DNA of 64,000 nucleotides from Selenomonas ruminantium subsp. ruminantium ATCC 12561 (GTDB lineage Bacteria > Bacillota > Negativicutes > Selenomonadales > Selenomonadaceae), in assembly GCF_000424065.1 (NCBI RefSeq), contig NZ_AUJE01000005.1, forward strand, positions 78,681-142,680, in the 5' to 3' direction. Below are positions 16,855-29,800 of the stretch, piece after piece; the first letter of the stretch is position 1, and each line of letters starts with the position of its first letter. The position numbers were made by a program, and so were the translations under genes. The notes below the pieces were generated by a model. That model worked only from the letters and a program-made list of their open reading frames with translations, had not been told where the DNA came from and ran no database searches.

Positions 16855-17622
16855 ATGTTTTTGGAAGAACGTCAGGAGATTATTCTGAGCATGCTTGCTC
16901 GCGATGGCAAGGTGCGTGTCCGCGACCTCAGTGAGAAATTCAAGGTGACTGAAGACTGTATCCGCAAGGATTTGGGTGCTTTGGAGAAAAAGGGAAAACT
17001 CAAACGCACCTATGGTGGCGCTGTACGCATTCGTGAAAACAGCCATATGCTCGAAGTCAGCAAGCATCGTAATACGGATGTGGAAGCTAAACAGCGTATT
17101 GCTCAGGCAGCTGTAAAACTTATACATGAGCGCGATATGGTATTCCTCGATATCTCTACGAGCAACCTGGCTATTGCGGAACTCCTGGTCAAGATGGACC
17201 AGGATATCACGGTTGTGACCAACATGATTGACATTCTCGTGGTGCTGGCCCGCAATCCGAAAATCCGCGTGGTCTTTGCCGGCGGTAAAATCAACAAGAG
17301 CCGTGATGGTTTCTGGGGCGGCATGACGCTGGACTTCATTTCCCGCCTGAAACCGGATATCGCTTTTGTCGGTGCCGTAGGCGTTGACGTTAAGGAAAAC
17401 AGTGTTTCCACTTACGATATTGATGACGGCATCAATAAGGCCGCCATTATCCGTCACAGCAAGAAGGCTTATGTAGTAGCTGAAGCTCGCAAGCTCAGCA
17501 CAGATGGCAACTACAACTACACTACGCTGGACACCCTGTCCGGCCTGATTACCGATACGCTGCCGGCTCAGGACATTCAGGAAGCTGCTGATTCTTATGG
17601 GGTGGAAATCATTCTGCCATGA
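16855..17622 (+). CDS. DeoR family transcriptional regulator
   Basis: 255 residues. N-terminal DeoR helix-turn-helix (VRVRDLSEKFKVTEDCIRKD, then KRTYGGAV) followed by the DeoR sensor domain of the ISOCOT fold (FLDISTSNLAIAELL, VVFAGGKIN, FVGAVGVD), which usually binds a sugar phosphate. The start is ATG 16855, eight bases after GGGAGTG; the TTG at 16849 is too close. Its last bases overlap the start of a sulfatase-type gene by four (ATGA), so the regulator is translationally coupled to a cell-envelope enzyme, an unusual partner for DeoR proteins, which generally sit in sugar operons. The effector is unknown. Confidence 0.88.
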   Translation: MFLEERQEIILSMLARDGKVRVRDLSEKFKVTEDCIRKDLGALEKKGKLKRTYGGAVRIRENSHMLEVSKHRNTDVEAKQRIAQAAVKLIHERDMVFLDISTSNLAIAELLVKMDQDITVVTNMIDILVVLARNPKIRVVFAGGKINKSRDGFWGGMTLDFISRLKPDIAFVGAVGVDVKENSVSTYDIDDGINKAAIIRHSKKAYVVAEARKLSTDGNYNYTTLDTLSGLITDTLPAQDIQEAADSYGVEIILP

Positions 17623-19637
17623 GTATAAATTTCCCATCAAGATTTAGCTGGGAAAATTTTCATAGGGTTATTGTAAAAGGACTGAAGGTATATGCTTTTT
17701 ACCTGGCAGTCCTTTCCCTTTTCCGGCTCTTTTTTATTCTGTGGCTTAATGACTATTGGGGGCCGCAGACCTCCGGCAGCGATATTGCTTTGGCGCTTTG
17801 GCGTGGCAGCCGTCTGAGTATGCAGACGGCAGGTGCGTTGACGCTCATTAGCTTTGTGCCCGCCTTTACGGCGCATTATCTCCTGCCAAAAATCGAAAAC
17901 TATCTATGGCTGGGGATAAACGGCCTGCTGCTTATGGTGCTGTCTGTGCTTTATATGGCCAGCTTTCCCTATTACCGCATTTATCGTATGAATTTCAATC
18001 AGATGATTTTTACGGGAATGAATGAGGATTGGGGCGCCCTGTTCTGGACTATGGTTGATCAGTATGCCCTGCCGGCCCGCTTTGCCGGGGCAATGCTCTT
18101 GACCTTTGTACTTTGGCAGCTCTTGCGCAGGCTGCTGGCTTGGCAAATGCCCTTATTGCCCATTGCCCATTGGCCCCTGTGGGGAAAGATGGTCGTGCGT
18201 GCCGCTTTCCTCTATCTCGTGTATATTGCGGTGCTGTTGGGCATCTTTGGCGGCAGTCTGGGCTGGCAGACGGCGGTGGACTGGGAAAATGCGGGCGTGA
18301 CCAAGGATGAGTTCTTAAATGAGGCAATCCTCGATAACCCGCAGGCCATCTACCGGGCCTATAACCTCAACAGCCGCATGTTGGCCTGTAATGGGCTGGA
18401 TTTCACCATGGAGGATATCCAGCAGCTGGCCGCCAATTTAAGTGGCAAGCCTGCCGATACGAATAATCTCGATGTTTATTTGCAAAGAAATGTGGTACAG
18501 GGAACGGAACAGCCGCCCCGTCATGTCTTTGTGATTCTCTCCGAAAGTCTGGCGAACTGGCCGCTGTTGGATAAGTACAAGGATATTCCCATTGCTGAAG
18601 ATTTGCGCGGGCTGGTGATGGCCGAGGATTCGGATTACTGTCCGACCTTTCTGCCCAATGGTGCCAGCACCGTATCGGCTGTGACCGGCTCGGTGGCAGG
18701 TGTAGCCGATGCCAACCTCTATCTGACCACTATGCCCGAGTCCTTTGCCGCACCCTATCCGACAGCCAGTGCACCGCAGATGGCAAAATTGGGCTATGAA
18801 ACCAACTTTTTCTATGCCGGGCCGGCTACCTGGGAGCGCATTGGTGCCTTTACGCAGGCGCAGGGCTTCCAGCATTTCTACAGCCGTGGTGATTTCGGTG
18901 ATGTGCCGGGGAGTGTCTGGGGCTGTGAAGATGAATGCCTCTATGCCAATATCATGGAGCGTTTAACAGATGCGCCGAGCTTCAATATTATCCTCAATGC
19001 ATCGAATCATTCACCCTATGATGTGGATGTGGAAGCGAAGGGCTTTGATAAGGAAAAAGTGCGGGCGGCACTGCCTGCGGCCTATCAGCAGGACGAAGAA
19101 CTCCTGCGGGAACTCGGTCATTATTGGTATGCCCAGCGGGAACTGGTCAAATTCGTGCGGGAGGTCAAGGCCAAATATCCCGACAGCCTGTTTGTCATCG
19201 TGGGGGACCATGGCGACCGCTACAATATCGAAAAACAGCCGGATATGTATGCCCGTTACGGCATTCCCTTTATCGTGACGGGGAAAAATATCCATAAGGG
19301 CACGCTGCTGGCCGACAGTGCGGGCAGTCAGATTGATATATTCCCTACGCTGATGGAGCTTACAGCGCCTAAAGGCACAAGCTATATGGCACTGGGGCAG
19401 AGCCTGACGACTACCAGTACGAAGGGCGTTAACTATGGCTTCTGGATTACCCGCACAGCCATCGGCAAGGCCGATACTGTGCCACTGGTGCCAGAGGCCA
19501 TTGCGGGCGGCGAAGCAGCAGTTATTGACGACCAGGCCATGCAGGATTATATCAACGCCATAAGAGCCATCTCGTGGTGGCGGCCAAAATACGGGCCGAT
19601 ACTCGACCAGAAGATTTTGGATGAAAAGGGAAGATAG
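17619..19637 (+). CDS. LtaS-like membrane sulfatase (alkaline phosphatase superfamily)
   Basis: 672 residues. The first 210 hold about five membrane helices; the rest is an extracytoplasmic sulfatase domain. Visible active-site parts: VFVILSES (metal-binding Glu), NGASTVSAVTG with a Thr in the nucleophile position, NASNHSPYD and VIVGDHGDR (metal-binding Asp-His). These match the lipoteichoic-acid synthase and phosphoglycerol transferase family, which cleaves phosphatidylglycerol and transfers glycerol phosphate. In a diderm Firmicute the acceptor could be a membrane glycan or periplasmic polymer rather than classical lipoteichoic acid; this is inference. Coupled by a 4-base overlap to the DeoR gene. 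Confidence 0.85.
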   Translation: MSINFPSRFSWENFHRVIVKGLKVYAFYLAVLSLFRLFFILWLNDYWGPQTSGSDIALALWRGSRLSMQTAGALTLISFVPAFTAHYLLPKIENYLWLGINGLLLMVLSVLYMASFPYYRIYRMNFNQMIFTGMNEDWGALFWTMVDQYALPARFAGAMLLTFVLWQLLRRLLAWQMPLLPIAHWPLWGKMVVRAAFLYLVYIAVLLGIFGGSLGWQTAVDWENAGVTKDEFLNEAILDNPQAIYRAYNLNSRMLACNGLDFTMEDIQQLAANLSGKPADTNNLDVYLQRNVVQGTEQPPRHVFVILSESLANWPLLDKYKDIPIAEDLRGLVMAEDSDYCPTFLPNGASTVSAVTGSVAGVADANLYLTTMPESFAAPYPTASAPQMAKLGYETNFFYAGPATWERIGAFTQAQGFQHFYSRGDFGDVPGSVWGCEDECLYANIMERLTDAPSFNIILNASNHSPYDVDVEAKGFDKEKVRAALPAAYQQDEELLRELGHYWYAQRELVKFVREVKAKYPDSLFVIVGDHGDRYNIEKQPDMYARYGIPFIVTGKNIHKGTLLADSAGSQIDIFPTLMELTAPKGTSYMALGQSLTTTSTKGVNYGFWITRTAIGKADTVPLVPEAIAGGEAAVIDDQAMQDYINAIRAISWWRPKYGPILDQKILDEKGR

Positions 19638-19684
19638 TTGCAGCTGGAAAAATTTTTGTAATTGGCTGTAGTGAGGTTTTATTG

Positions 19685-20380
19685 ATGCAGATGCAGGTGG
19701 CCGAAGTTGCCATTGAAGTACAGAAGAAGAAAATCAAGAATATGCACCTCTATGTCAAACCACCCTGTGGCAGGGTGGTTATTTCTGCACCTTTGCGTGT
19801 GCCGAATAAAGCTATTGAACTATTTGCCCGCACCAATCTTCCGTGGGTTCGGCGGCAGATAAAGAAGTTTCAGGAGCAGCCTCGTGCGTCTAAGCGGCAG
19901 TATGTGTCAGGGGAAACGCTCTATCTATGGGGTGAATCTTATCGCCTTGTGGTTATCGAGTCGCAGAAGCCCGCCTATAAAATCATGGGCGATAAAATCT
20001 TGTTGTACCTGCCGAAAAAGTCCGACGTGGACTGGCGGGAGAAGTTTATGCGGGAAGTCTATCGGGCGGAGCTGATTAAGAAAGCCAAAGTGCTGCTGCC
20101 CAAATGGGAGGCGATTACAGGCCTGAAGTCCAACGAATGGCGTACCAAATATATGAAAACCCGCTGGGGCACCTGCAATATCACAGCCAAAAGAATCTGG
20201 CTCAATGTCCAACTGGCGCAGAAACCGCCTGTGTGTTTGGAATATGTAATACTCCATGAGCTGACTCATCTGCTGGAGAAACATCATAATGCGAGATTTT
20301 ATGGCCATGTGGCAAAGTTTATGCCGGACTGGCAGGAAATCCGGGCACGGCTGAATAATTTGCGGCTCGATGTGGGATAA
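19685..20380 (+). CDS. YgjP-like metallopeptidase domain protein (DUF45)
   Basis: 231 residues. The C-terminal part carries MKTRWGTCN, LNVQLAQKP and VILHELTHLLEKHHNARFY, the diagnostic HExxH zinc region of the YgjP/DUF45 family, related to SprT and WLM metallopeptidases. The N-terminal 90 residues form the family's beta-rich domain (NMHLYVKPP, VVISAPL). The start ATG 19685 lies eight bases after TGAGG. It is 47 bases downstream of the sulfatase gene and probably in the same unit. Substrates of the family are unknown. Confidence 0.85.
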   Translation: MQMQVAEVAIEVQKKKIKNMHLYVKPPCGRVVISAPLRVPNKAIELFARTNLPWVRRQIKKFQEQPRASKRQYVSGETLYLWGESYRLVVIESQKPAYKIMGDKILLYLPKKSDVDWREKFMREVYRAELIKKAKVLLPKWEAITGLKSNEWRTKYMKTRWGTCNITAKRIWLNVQLAQKPPVCLEYVILHELTHLLEKHHNARFYGHVAKFMPDWQEIRARLNNLRLDVG

Positions 20381-20472
20381 TAACAGGCAGAGCGTATATA
20401 TGCTTACGAATCGCTATTACAAGTCTGGTATAGCAGAATGATTGACAGCTGGATATGCTGCAGATAACAACT

Positions 20473-20519
20473 GTCCGCACCGTTGTGGAGCAACAACGTT
20501 TGGTGCGGACAATATTTTT
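20473..20519 (+). terminator. Terminator after the YgjP-like gene
   Basis: GTCCGCACC (20473-20481) pairs with GGTGCGGAC (20502-20510), an inner CGTTGT/ACAACG stem extends it, and AATATTTTT follows. The rest of the 443-base gap up to 20823 shows only the adhesin promoter. Confidence 0.85.
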
Positions 20520-20683
20520 GCTTAAATTACAGTCCTGCGGAAAATGCATGCCTGTAAAGAAAAACAGATTTTGGCTCGGAACATGGCATAGGAAGCTACG
20601 CAAATTTATACTACAAATAATTAGGGGGCGATATCTATCTGGCAGAAAAAGTTAAAATATGTTATATCCAAATTATCACAAAA

Positions 20684-20712
20684 TTGACTAAAATCATACT
20701 TTACTATATAAT
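20684..20712 (+). promoter_or_regulatory. Strong promoter of the two-partner secretion locus
   Basis: TTGACT (20684-20689), 17-base spacer, perfect TATAAT (20707-20712) in an AT-rich region, leaving a leader of about 105 bases. Confidence 0.85.
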
Positions 20713-20823
20713 TATAATAATGGCAGGAATATGCGTTTTTTTAAAGAATATTTTTGTATAGAAATGAAAAGGATTAGGGATAACACTCCTTGTGGACGGA
20801 TCTGAAAGGAATGGGGGATTGTC

Positions 20824-23800
20824 ATGAGTATGTACAGGAAGTGGGCGAAACGTCGCAACGCCATATTATCGGTAGCGCTTTTCGGTATGCTGGCATTGCC
20901 GAATGTGGGGCAGGCCACCAATATTACCAAGCACGATGCAGCTAATAAGGGTACGATAAAGACAGCTGGAAATGTCCACAATGTATTTGCAGATCGTGTG
21001 GTCGGTAATACCGCAATTAACCATTTTAAAAATTTCAATCTGAGTCAGGGGAATATTGCCAATTTGTTTTTCGGTAAGAGCGTAGACAGCGCAACGGCTG
21101 CCCGTCTGTTTAATTTTGTCGATAACAAAGTGGATATTGCCGGCATTGTCAATGCTGTGCAGAACAATAAAATCGGCGGTGATTTGCGCTTTATCAGCCC
21201 TAAGGGGATTGCTGTGTCTTCAACAGGCGTTATCAATGCCGGGCAGGTGGGCATGGTGGTGCCCACTGACAAGTATTACAAAGAATTGCTCGGTAACGAC
21301 AAATTGCTGACAAGTGCGGATTTGCTCAGCGCGAAAAGCATTCAAAATGGTGAAGTGCCCCTCAATCTTACCGGAACGATTACGGTTGCCGGTCATATCA
21401 ATACCGTTGGCGGTATGACTTTGGCAGCAGCCAATATCGAGCTTAAGGACGGTGCGCTCCTTAACAGTCAAAAGCTCATTGATTATAAAGATATTGTAAA
21501 TGTCAAAGATGGCAGTGTTAAAGCAGGTATTGGCTCGGGGACTGATCTGACGTTGCAGCGGGATAAGGAATCGGGGGATATTGTCCTCGCAGCCGTAGCA
21601 GACAGCAAGAATACGGCTGAAGAAGGTGGCTTGTCGGGCAAGTTGAATAATAAGCTGGATGGAACTGGTGTTAATGTTTTCCGCATTGCTAACTGGGATA
21701 TCAGTAAGCCTATTGGCGCTAGTATAAAAATGGCCAAGGAGGCGAAGATTGATGCGGATAGCAATGTCGTTATGGCAGCAAAGGCACTTTCCAATAATGT
21801 GAAACCAGAGAAGCCCAAGGATCAGAAGAAACAGGATGAGAAAGCCAAGGCAGAGCTGGAAAAGAAAACCAAGGAAGCCATCCAGAATACCAAGACTCTT
21901 TTGGGGCTGAATGCGGGGATTGAACTGGCAGGGAAAATCACGGGCAAGACGGTCAATGTAACTGCAACGACCAAAGATGATTATCAGTTTGATAAGGATA
22001 TGGCCAAGGAGATTAAAGCAACGAATCTGTTGCAGGAGTATATCAAAATCTCTGGTGCATACATGATGCATAAAGATACGGCCAATGTGGCGATTGGCAA
22101 AGATGCCCAAATAAAAGCTACTGGTGATGATATTGCAGGGAAGCCCGATAAAGATGGCAAGACCCCTGCCCCCACGCCGGCAATTTCGGTATTGGCCTCC
22201 AGTGAACTCAATGCGAAACTGGCTTCGGAAGGGAAAGTTGAAGGTAAGAAGAATCAGTTGTTAGCAGCAACTTTTTCATATTATAAGAATAATGCCAGCC
22301 TTACTGTGGCGGGGTTATTGAAAGCGGAGGCCGGTTCTGTTTCTGCTGTTTCGAATGCCAAGACCAATATATCGGCCACCAGTTCCAATTTGGCCAGCAA
22401 AGAAGATACTAGTCATCTGAATTTTGTGGGCAATGTTGTAATTGGTTCCACAAATAGCCAGAATCAGCTGAATGCAGGGGCGACGCTGGATGCGGGCAAG
22501 AATGTCTCTGTGGCTTCAACGCTGAACAACTCGCTGACTGTCAAGGCAGAAAACAGCATTAAAGAATCGGGTCTGGGCGGTTCGGCCTTGAACTTTGTCA
22601 ATACCTCGGAAAATGCACAGGTGTCGGATAGTGCGGCAATCAAGGCGGGCGGCAATATTGAGGTGAAAGCTGCCGAAACGAATACGCTGCAGCAGATTAC
22701 CGCCAACAATGGTACGGCGAAGGTAGAAGCCGCAAAAGAAGAGGATAAGGATAAAGATAAGGACAAGGATAAAGATAAAAACAAGGATACGGGTACGGAG
22801 GCAGCACAACCTGAGGCCAAGGATGCAGAAGATGACCTTGGTTTAGATGTTTTGTTCAATGATGCAAACGAGGCAACCCAGGAAGCGGAAAAGGAGAAAG
22901 AAGAAAAGGCTGCAGAAGCAGACAAAGCAGCAGACGCAGATAAAGAAAATACGGAAAAGAAAGACGATAAAAAGAGCGAAACGAGCCAGACCAAAGCTTC
23001 GGCGCTGGATAAAGCTTCCCAATACGTTACGGTAGGCGCCAGCGTAAATGTAGTCTTGGGTGACAGTAAGGCCGGTGTGTCCATTAACAAGGGCGCTAAG
23101 CTGAATGCCGGTGATAAAGGTGCTTTGACCATTTCAGCTGTACAATCCAATCCAGATGTACAGGTGGGTTCGCTGGCGACCTCTGCTGCCGGCAGCGACG
23201 GTAAGGCCAAGACGGCGCTGATCAATGCGGCTGTATCGGTAACGGATGTCACTACCGATGCCAGTGTAGTCATTGCCGGCAGTGATGATGATAAGCCGGT
23301 TTCGCTTACCGGCAGCAACATCACGCTCAAAGCCGAAGCCAATAGCAGTCATGGCCGTCTGGATAAGTTGGTAGCGGATATAAAAGCGATAAACGATGTA
23401 AAAAATTCGTTGCTGAGTTTCTTTAAGGGCGACAAGTGGAAGGAACCCAGGCAGCATGTGTCGGATTTCTTTGCCGCAGTGGGAAATCTGACGAATATTA
23501 TCAAGGACCCCACTGCCGCTCAGACTTTGGTCAACCGGGGGAAAACCCTTTATGAGGATTTGAATACTTATGCCAAGGAATTGGAAGGAGATGGGATTAA
23601 GATTGCCAAAACGTTGGAAGCCCTTGACAATCTGACCAATCCAGCCAAGATTGCTAATTATTATGTGGATAGTTCCACCAGTTCCAATCTGGTTAAGAAC
23701 CGGGAAAAGAATACTTCTGATAAAGGCAGTGTGGCTTCGGTATCGGTGGCAGGTGCCGTGAACGTGGTCAATTCGGACGACCATGCCCGTGTACTGGTGG

Positions 23801-26800
23801 GGCGCCAGGCTCAGATTAATACGGCAGGCGACCTTACGATTAACAGCGGTGTGAATAAGAGCGATATTGCCATGAATGGCCACTTGAAACCTTCCGGAGC
23901 AGCATCAACGGCTATTGGCGCAGTGGTCAATGTATTTAACAGCAGGGCAGACAGCGTGCTGGCTGTAGCCGATAAGGCACAGCTCACGGGCAATAATGTA
24001 ACGCTGACGGGCAAGAACGATATAAATCATTATATCTTGAACGGTGGTTCCGGCTCGCCGGCTAATAACTCCAATAAGACCGGCGATAATGATACGGTTG
24101 CAGATACCAAGGCCTTGCAGGGGACGGTCAGCTATGTGGGCGGCGAAAGCGTAACCCTTGTGTCCGTAGACAACGGTGCCAAGATAGAGGCAACCGGGAA
24201 AGTTTCCAAGGCGGACAGTCAGAAGAAAATTGATGCCGCATGGGAAAAACTTTCTGCAGACGAAAAGAAAAAACAGAAAAAAGCTGAGGCAAAGGAATCT
24301 GGCGTATTGAACATCACGGCACAAAATGACAGCCGGGTGCTCAATATTGCCGGCGGCCTGGCCTATGGAAATGGCTCGATGGGCATTGGTGCGTCTGTGG
24401 CCATAACGAATTTTGATGTGAAGACCCTTTCAGCCGTGAGTGATAATAATATTGGCAGTAAAGATGAAATTGGTTCACTGGCACGCACGCTGTCTGTAGG
24501 GGGCGGCACAAATCTGAAGGCTGCGGACTATTTCGGCTCTGCAGGAGCTAAGGCAGGCGCGATCAATGCGCATAGTCTGTCCATGAATGCCAAAGCAGAT
24601 GGCTATATCCACAGCGTAAGTGTGGCAGGCGGCGTTATTGAACAGACGGACAATGGCAAATCCGGCGGTGCTCTGGCAAACTTTGCTTCCAATATCAATG
24701 GCGCATCAGGCAAGTTCACCAGCTTCAAGGACAGCTATCAGACCTACTTCAAACCCGATGAAAAGCAGGATAAGGGCTCGGTATTCAGCCGGACGATGGA
24801 CAGATTCAAGCAGAGTCAAAAGAAGAAGGATAAAAAGGAAACTGGTGTGGCCAACATGACTGGCGGGCAGACTATGCCCAGCTTCACTTTTGCTGGTGCT
24901 GGCAGTGTTTCCGTGAATCTGTCGGCTAATCAGACGAAATCCATTTTGCAGGATGCCAATGTCACTTTGCGCTCTAATGGTGCGGATATGGCGGCATTTG
25001 TCAATAAGGCAGCGGATTCGTTATTCTTTGGTTCCTGGAGTGGCGGCGCAGCTTTAAGTTTCCAAAATATCAAGCTGAAGAAGAATACGTCGGATTCGGC
25101 GACCACGGTAGGTATTTCCGGGGCCGTGGCGGTGAACAGCGTCACAAGTGATGTACTGGCTCAGGTTAAGAACAGCAAAATCCAGGAAAATAATAATGAG
25201 CAAAAAGGCAGCTTTGTGAACACTGCTGAAAAGAAAGGCGCATTGTTTGCCGGCGGCGTAGGACTGGCTGTGTCTCAGGCCAGAAAGAACAGCTACAACT
25301 TCACAGGGGCGGCCTCCACTTCGGTAAACAAAGGCAGCAGCAATGTAGACGCGCAGGTGGTGGGGGTAACTGCCAAAACGAAAAACATCACCAATAAAGC
25401 AATGGACACCGATACGCAGGTTACGGGCGGTGTAAATCTGTCCATAGCAGCTGGGGGGAATGGTGCTGCCTCTGCCGGTGGTACGGTGGCGGTGGCCCTT
25501 TTGGAAAACCATGTAAATGCAATGCTCGATGGTGGCAATTATGATGCTTTGGGGAATCTGCGCAACGAAGCAATCGCTTCGCTTACGCAAGTCGGCGGCG
25601 CTGTAGGTGTATCGGTTGCGGCACCTAAGGGCGGTAAAAGCTATGGTTTCCAAGGGGTAGCTGCCTACAATAACTTGAAGAATATAACGCAGGCTGTGGC
25701 CAGAAATGCGACGGTTTGTGCAGATGCTGTACAGAATCTCGCGCAGGACCAGGCAACGGATAACACCAGTGATTACAAGAAGTACAATGCAGCCCTGAAG
25801 CAGACTGATGTTGATGTTGAAGGGGACAGCTACACGAAACAGCTGGAACAGAAGAACAACAACGATACCAAGGCCATCAATGAAGATTTGGCGAAAAAGG
25901 CCGCTTACGGCAACAAAATCATTACCGCAGCTGTCGGTTTGGCATCCTCGAAAAATGGTTCGGGGCTGGCATCTATGGCCATCAGTGATGTGGATAATGA
26001 TTTCACGGCCAAAATTGAAGGCGGCAATTTCGTAGTGAATAATGCTGCTCAGGATGCGCTGAAAGTGCGTGCTTTTTCCAATACGCTGGATGTGAATACT
26101 GCCGCTGGTGCAGCTGCGGCCAAGAGTGGCTTTGGCGCAGCAGGTTCATTGAGTCTGCAGCTGACAGATAATGATGTGACTGCCGGTGTGGAAAAAGTCA
26201 AGGATTTGTCCGCTAAGGGAATTTCGGTTGAGTCTGGTACGGGCGCATCGGAAATCAATGTTGCCGGTCAGGTGAGTGTTACGAGCGGAGCTGCTTTTGG
26301 TCTGGCCATGGCTTACAATCTTTTGGAGAATGATACCAATGCCTATATCAAAGACAGTGAGATAAACAGTAATTCCCAGAACTTTGCTGCGGGCAAGGGC
26401 AATCTCGCCGTTAAGGCTGACAGCAAAGCTTCCGTTTATGCGGTAGGCGCTGGTGTGGGAATTTCCAAAGGTTTAGGGGTAAATGGTGCTTCTGCGATTA
26501 ACCGTGGTCATAATTCAACGGCTGTGGTGATGGAAAATACCAAGGCGAATAATATTGCAAAAGCAGATATCACTGCTGCGGATACCTCGAAGAAACTGGC
26601 CGTAGTGGGGAATGTGCAGGGCAGTGGCACGGCTGCTATAGGCGGTGCCTTTGTCTATAACGACATTGGCGGTAATGACGAGCGCCAGAAAACCAAAGCG
26701 GCGGTCAGAAATAGTACGTTAAACGGCATTGAAAATCAAAATGGCGATTTGATGGTGACGGCTAAGGACGACAGCACGCTTACAACTGTGGGGGTAGGTG

Positions 26801-29800
26801 TTGGCCTCAGCACGGGTGTGGCGGCTGTACAAGGTGTGGCAGCGCTGACCAGTATCCAAAAAGATGTGGGAGCTTCGATTGAAAGCTCCAATATCGGAAG
26901 CGATAAGCGTCGGTTTGCAGTGACAACGGCTGCTGATACCAAGGATAATCTGCGGACTGTAGCAGCAGTTTTGTCGGCTTCCAAGAATGCAGCCATTGGT
27001 GCAGGTTTGGTCATGAACACCGATAAGGCGGTGACCAGTGCACAGGTTTCCGGCGGCAAACTCTATACCACCGGGTTTACGGTAGATGCCAAAGGTCTTT
27101 CGACCATCAATAACATTGCGGCTGGTGGCGGTGTTGCAGCACAGGGCGCAGGCATTGTCGGTTCTGTGGCCATCAACGATATCCAGACGAAAAACCGTGC
27201 TGTTCTCAGTGGCGGTACGGAAGTAGATGCTTCTGGAGACAGTGTGCTCATTGCTGCTCGCGGTGATGAAAACATCAAGAATATCGTGGGCGTTTTGGCA
27301 GCTGCCGGACAAGGGGCTGGCGTTGGTGCTGCTGTGGCGAAAAATACCATTACAAGTGAGAACTTTGCCGCTGTTGAAGGCGCGAATACTAAGGTTACAA
27401 CGAGTGGCGCTAAGGATAGGAAAGTAAAGGATAAGCTGAATAATGCTGACCAGGCAATTGTGGGCAAACTGGCTTCGGCGGACAAGGACAAAGACAACAA
27501 GTCCAGCGCTGCTGATGGTGAAAAAATCCTGGACGCGGCTGCAAACCTGGCAGACCTGCGGGGCGAATCTACTTATAAGGGGATTGCCGTGTCTGCTTCC
27601 GGCACGCATACCATCAAGTCATTGCTGGTTAATGCAGGGGTTGCCGGACAGGGCGCTGCGGTAAATGGCACCTTTAATGTCAATGAAATTGGTGGTTCCA
27701 CGAAGGCGTTGGTGGATAAAGCAAGGCTGTCCACAGATGCAGATGCAAATATTGTGGCGCGTGATTATACCAATTCCTATGGCCTTGTTGGTACGGTCAG
27801 TGCTGCGGGACAGGGCGTTGGCGCAGGTATGGGCAGCGACAGCCAGACGATTACGCGGGAGACAACAGCTTTGTTGATGGGAACAAAACATCCCCATGAT
27901 GATGTATATGCCCGCAGCCTGAATGTTGAAGCGGTTGGCTGGCAGGGGAGTGCTTCTCATGCAGCCGGTATCGGCTTTGCCGGTATGGGAGCAGGCCTCA
28001 TCAACGGAACTGGTGTCTATGACCTGCGTTCGCAGACCAATGCCAGCGTGAAGAATGCTAAGCTGAGCCTATGGGGAAATTTTGATGTGCTGGCTGACCA
28101 TCATGGGAAAATCTACAGTGACATCTATTCCCTGGGTGTTGCCGGGGCAGGTGTCGGTGTTGGCACTGGCGTAGCTGTGGTCAAAGAAGACAGCCGTGTC
28201 AAAGCGGAAATGGAAGGCACAGAGGCGGGGTTTCAGGTTCGGGGAGCGAACAACCAGAATCAGGCAGCTGTAAAGGCCCTGAATGATACCCGGCTTACCT
28301 ATGAACTTTACAATATTGGCGGCGGTGGTATTGGCGGTCTGGCAGGCTCCATCGGTGTAGCGAATGTGACTGGTGATGTAACAGCGCGTGTAGCCAATAG
28401 CTCCATGAAGGCTGTTTCAATCGGGACGCTAGGCTATGATCGTCTTGACCCGGTCAAGATTGAAGTGCTCGCACAAAATAAACTGGGCTTCAATAATACT
28501 GCCTTTACGGGTGCATTGGGTCTGGGCGCAGGTGTGGGCGTAGGCGTGGTCATCAATACGCTGGATAGCAGAACAGCAGCCGTATTGGATAATGCTGACC
28601 TCAAAGCCGGGGAAATCGACATCCAGGCAAAAGACGAGCGCAATATCGAGCAGAGCGCATATAATGCCTCCGCTGGTTCAGTGGGCGCTTCGGCTAACGT
28701 GATGATTACGAATGTAGGCCAGAAGCTGGCTGACCGCTATGAATCGGCGGCCAATAAGGGCAAGGAAGCCGATGGTTCGCAGGTGAACACCAGCGACCTT
28801 TTGAACCGAGCCAATCAGGCGACTAAGGGCAATCAGCTCAATAGCTCGACTACAGACGGCCGGACAGGCAGCAGCACAGCAGCCGCAGCTGACCGCGGTG
28901 GAAAGAGTGGTTCTGGTGTAAGCTTAACGGTAAAAGGCTCCAAGCTTATCTCGAACACAGGCAATATCGTTTTGGATAGCGGTGTCCTCAATAATGTGCG
29001 GCAGGAAAATAAATCCGTTGCCATTGGCGGCGCAGCCATCAATGGTGCGGTAGGCATTTTGAACAACGCCAGCAGGTCTGCGCTGGATGTGAACGATACG
29101 AAAGTAGAATCTGCGCAGGATATAAAAATCAATAATGAATTGTCCGGGAAGAATGAATTGAAGATTCGTCAGGGCGCAGCAGCGCTTTCAGGGGCGGCTG
29201 GTATCGCTTATGCCGGCTTGAACAGCAAGACGGAGGTTACGACGGTTCTTGATGATGACATACTGCGGGCAAGAAGGGGAACATCGCTAAACAACATGGA
29301 CAACATTTCCTCTAAACTGGATGCAGTGGGCGTGACGCTCAGTGCTGGTAAGGCCGGCAGTGCATTGTTGGCGGAAAACAGCGGTACGGGGAAAAATGCG
29401 GTCATTATTAAGAAGTCCGGGCTGGTCAGTGATAACGAAATAGGTATAGATGTTTATGCACAGAGTATGCCGCAGGTAGAGCTTTCGGCAATTGCCGCCA
29501 GCGGTAGTCTGGCTTTTTCAGGCACAGGTTTGTCTGCCCGGGCCGGTTATACTGGCTCGGCAACTGTGGATATAAAGGATAGCGGCCTGCGGTCGCCTAT
29601 GCTGGATATTGCTGCCACAAATACCCCGCAGGTAAGAACGAAGGTTGGTTCATCAGCAGCCAGCATGATTTCTGCTATGTCTGCTACGAATGTGGACAAT
29701 ACGCTGGGCACAAAGGAAAATTATGCCAAAACGGCACTGAATGTTGATAATTCGACGTTGATGGCGCGTGAGACAACGCTCCGCAGCAGCTGGAATCCTA

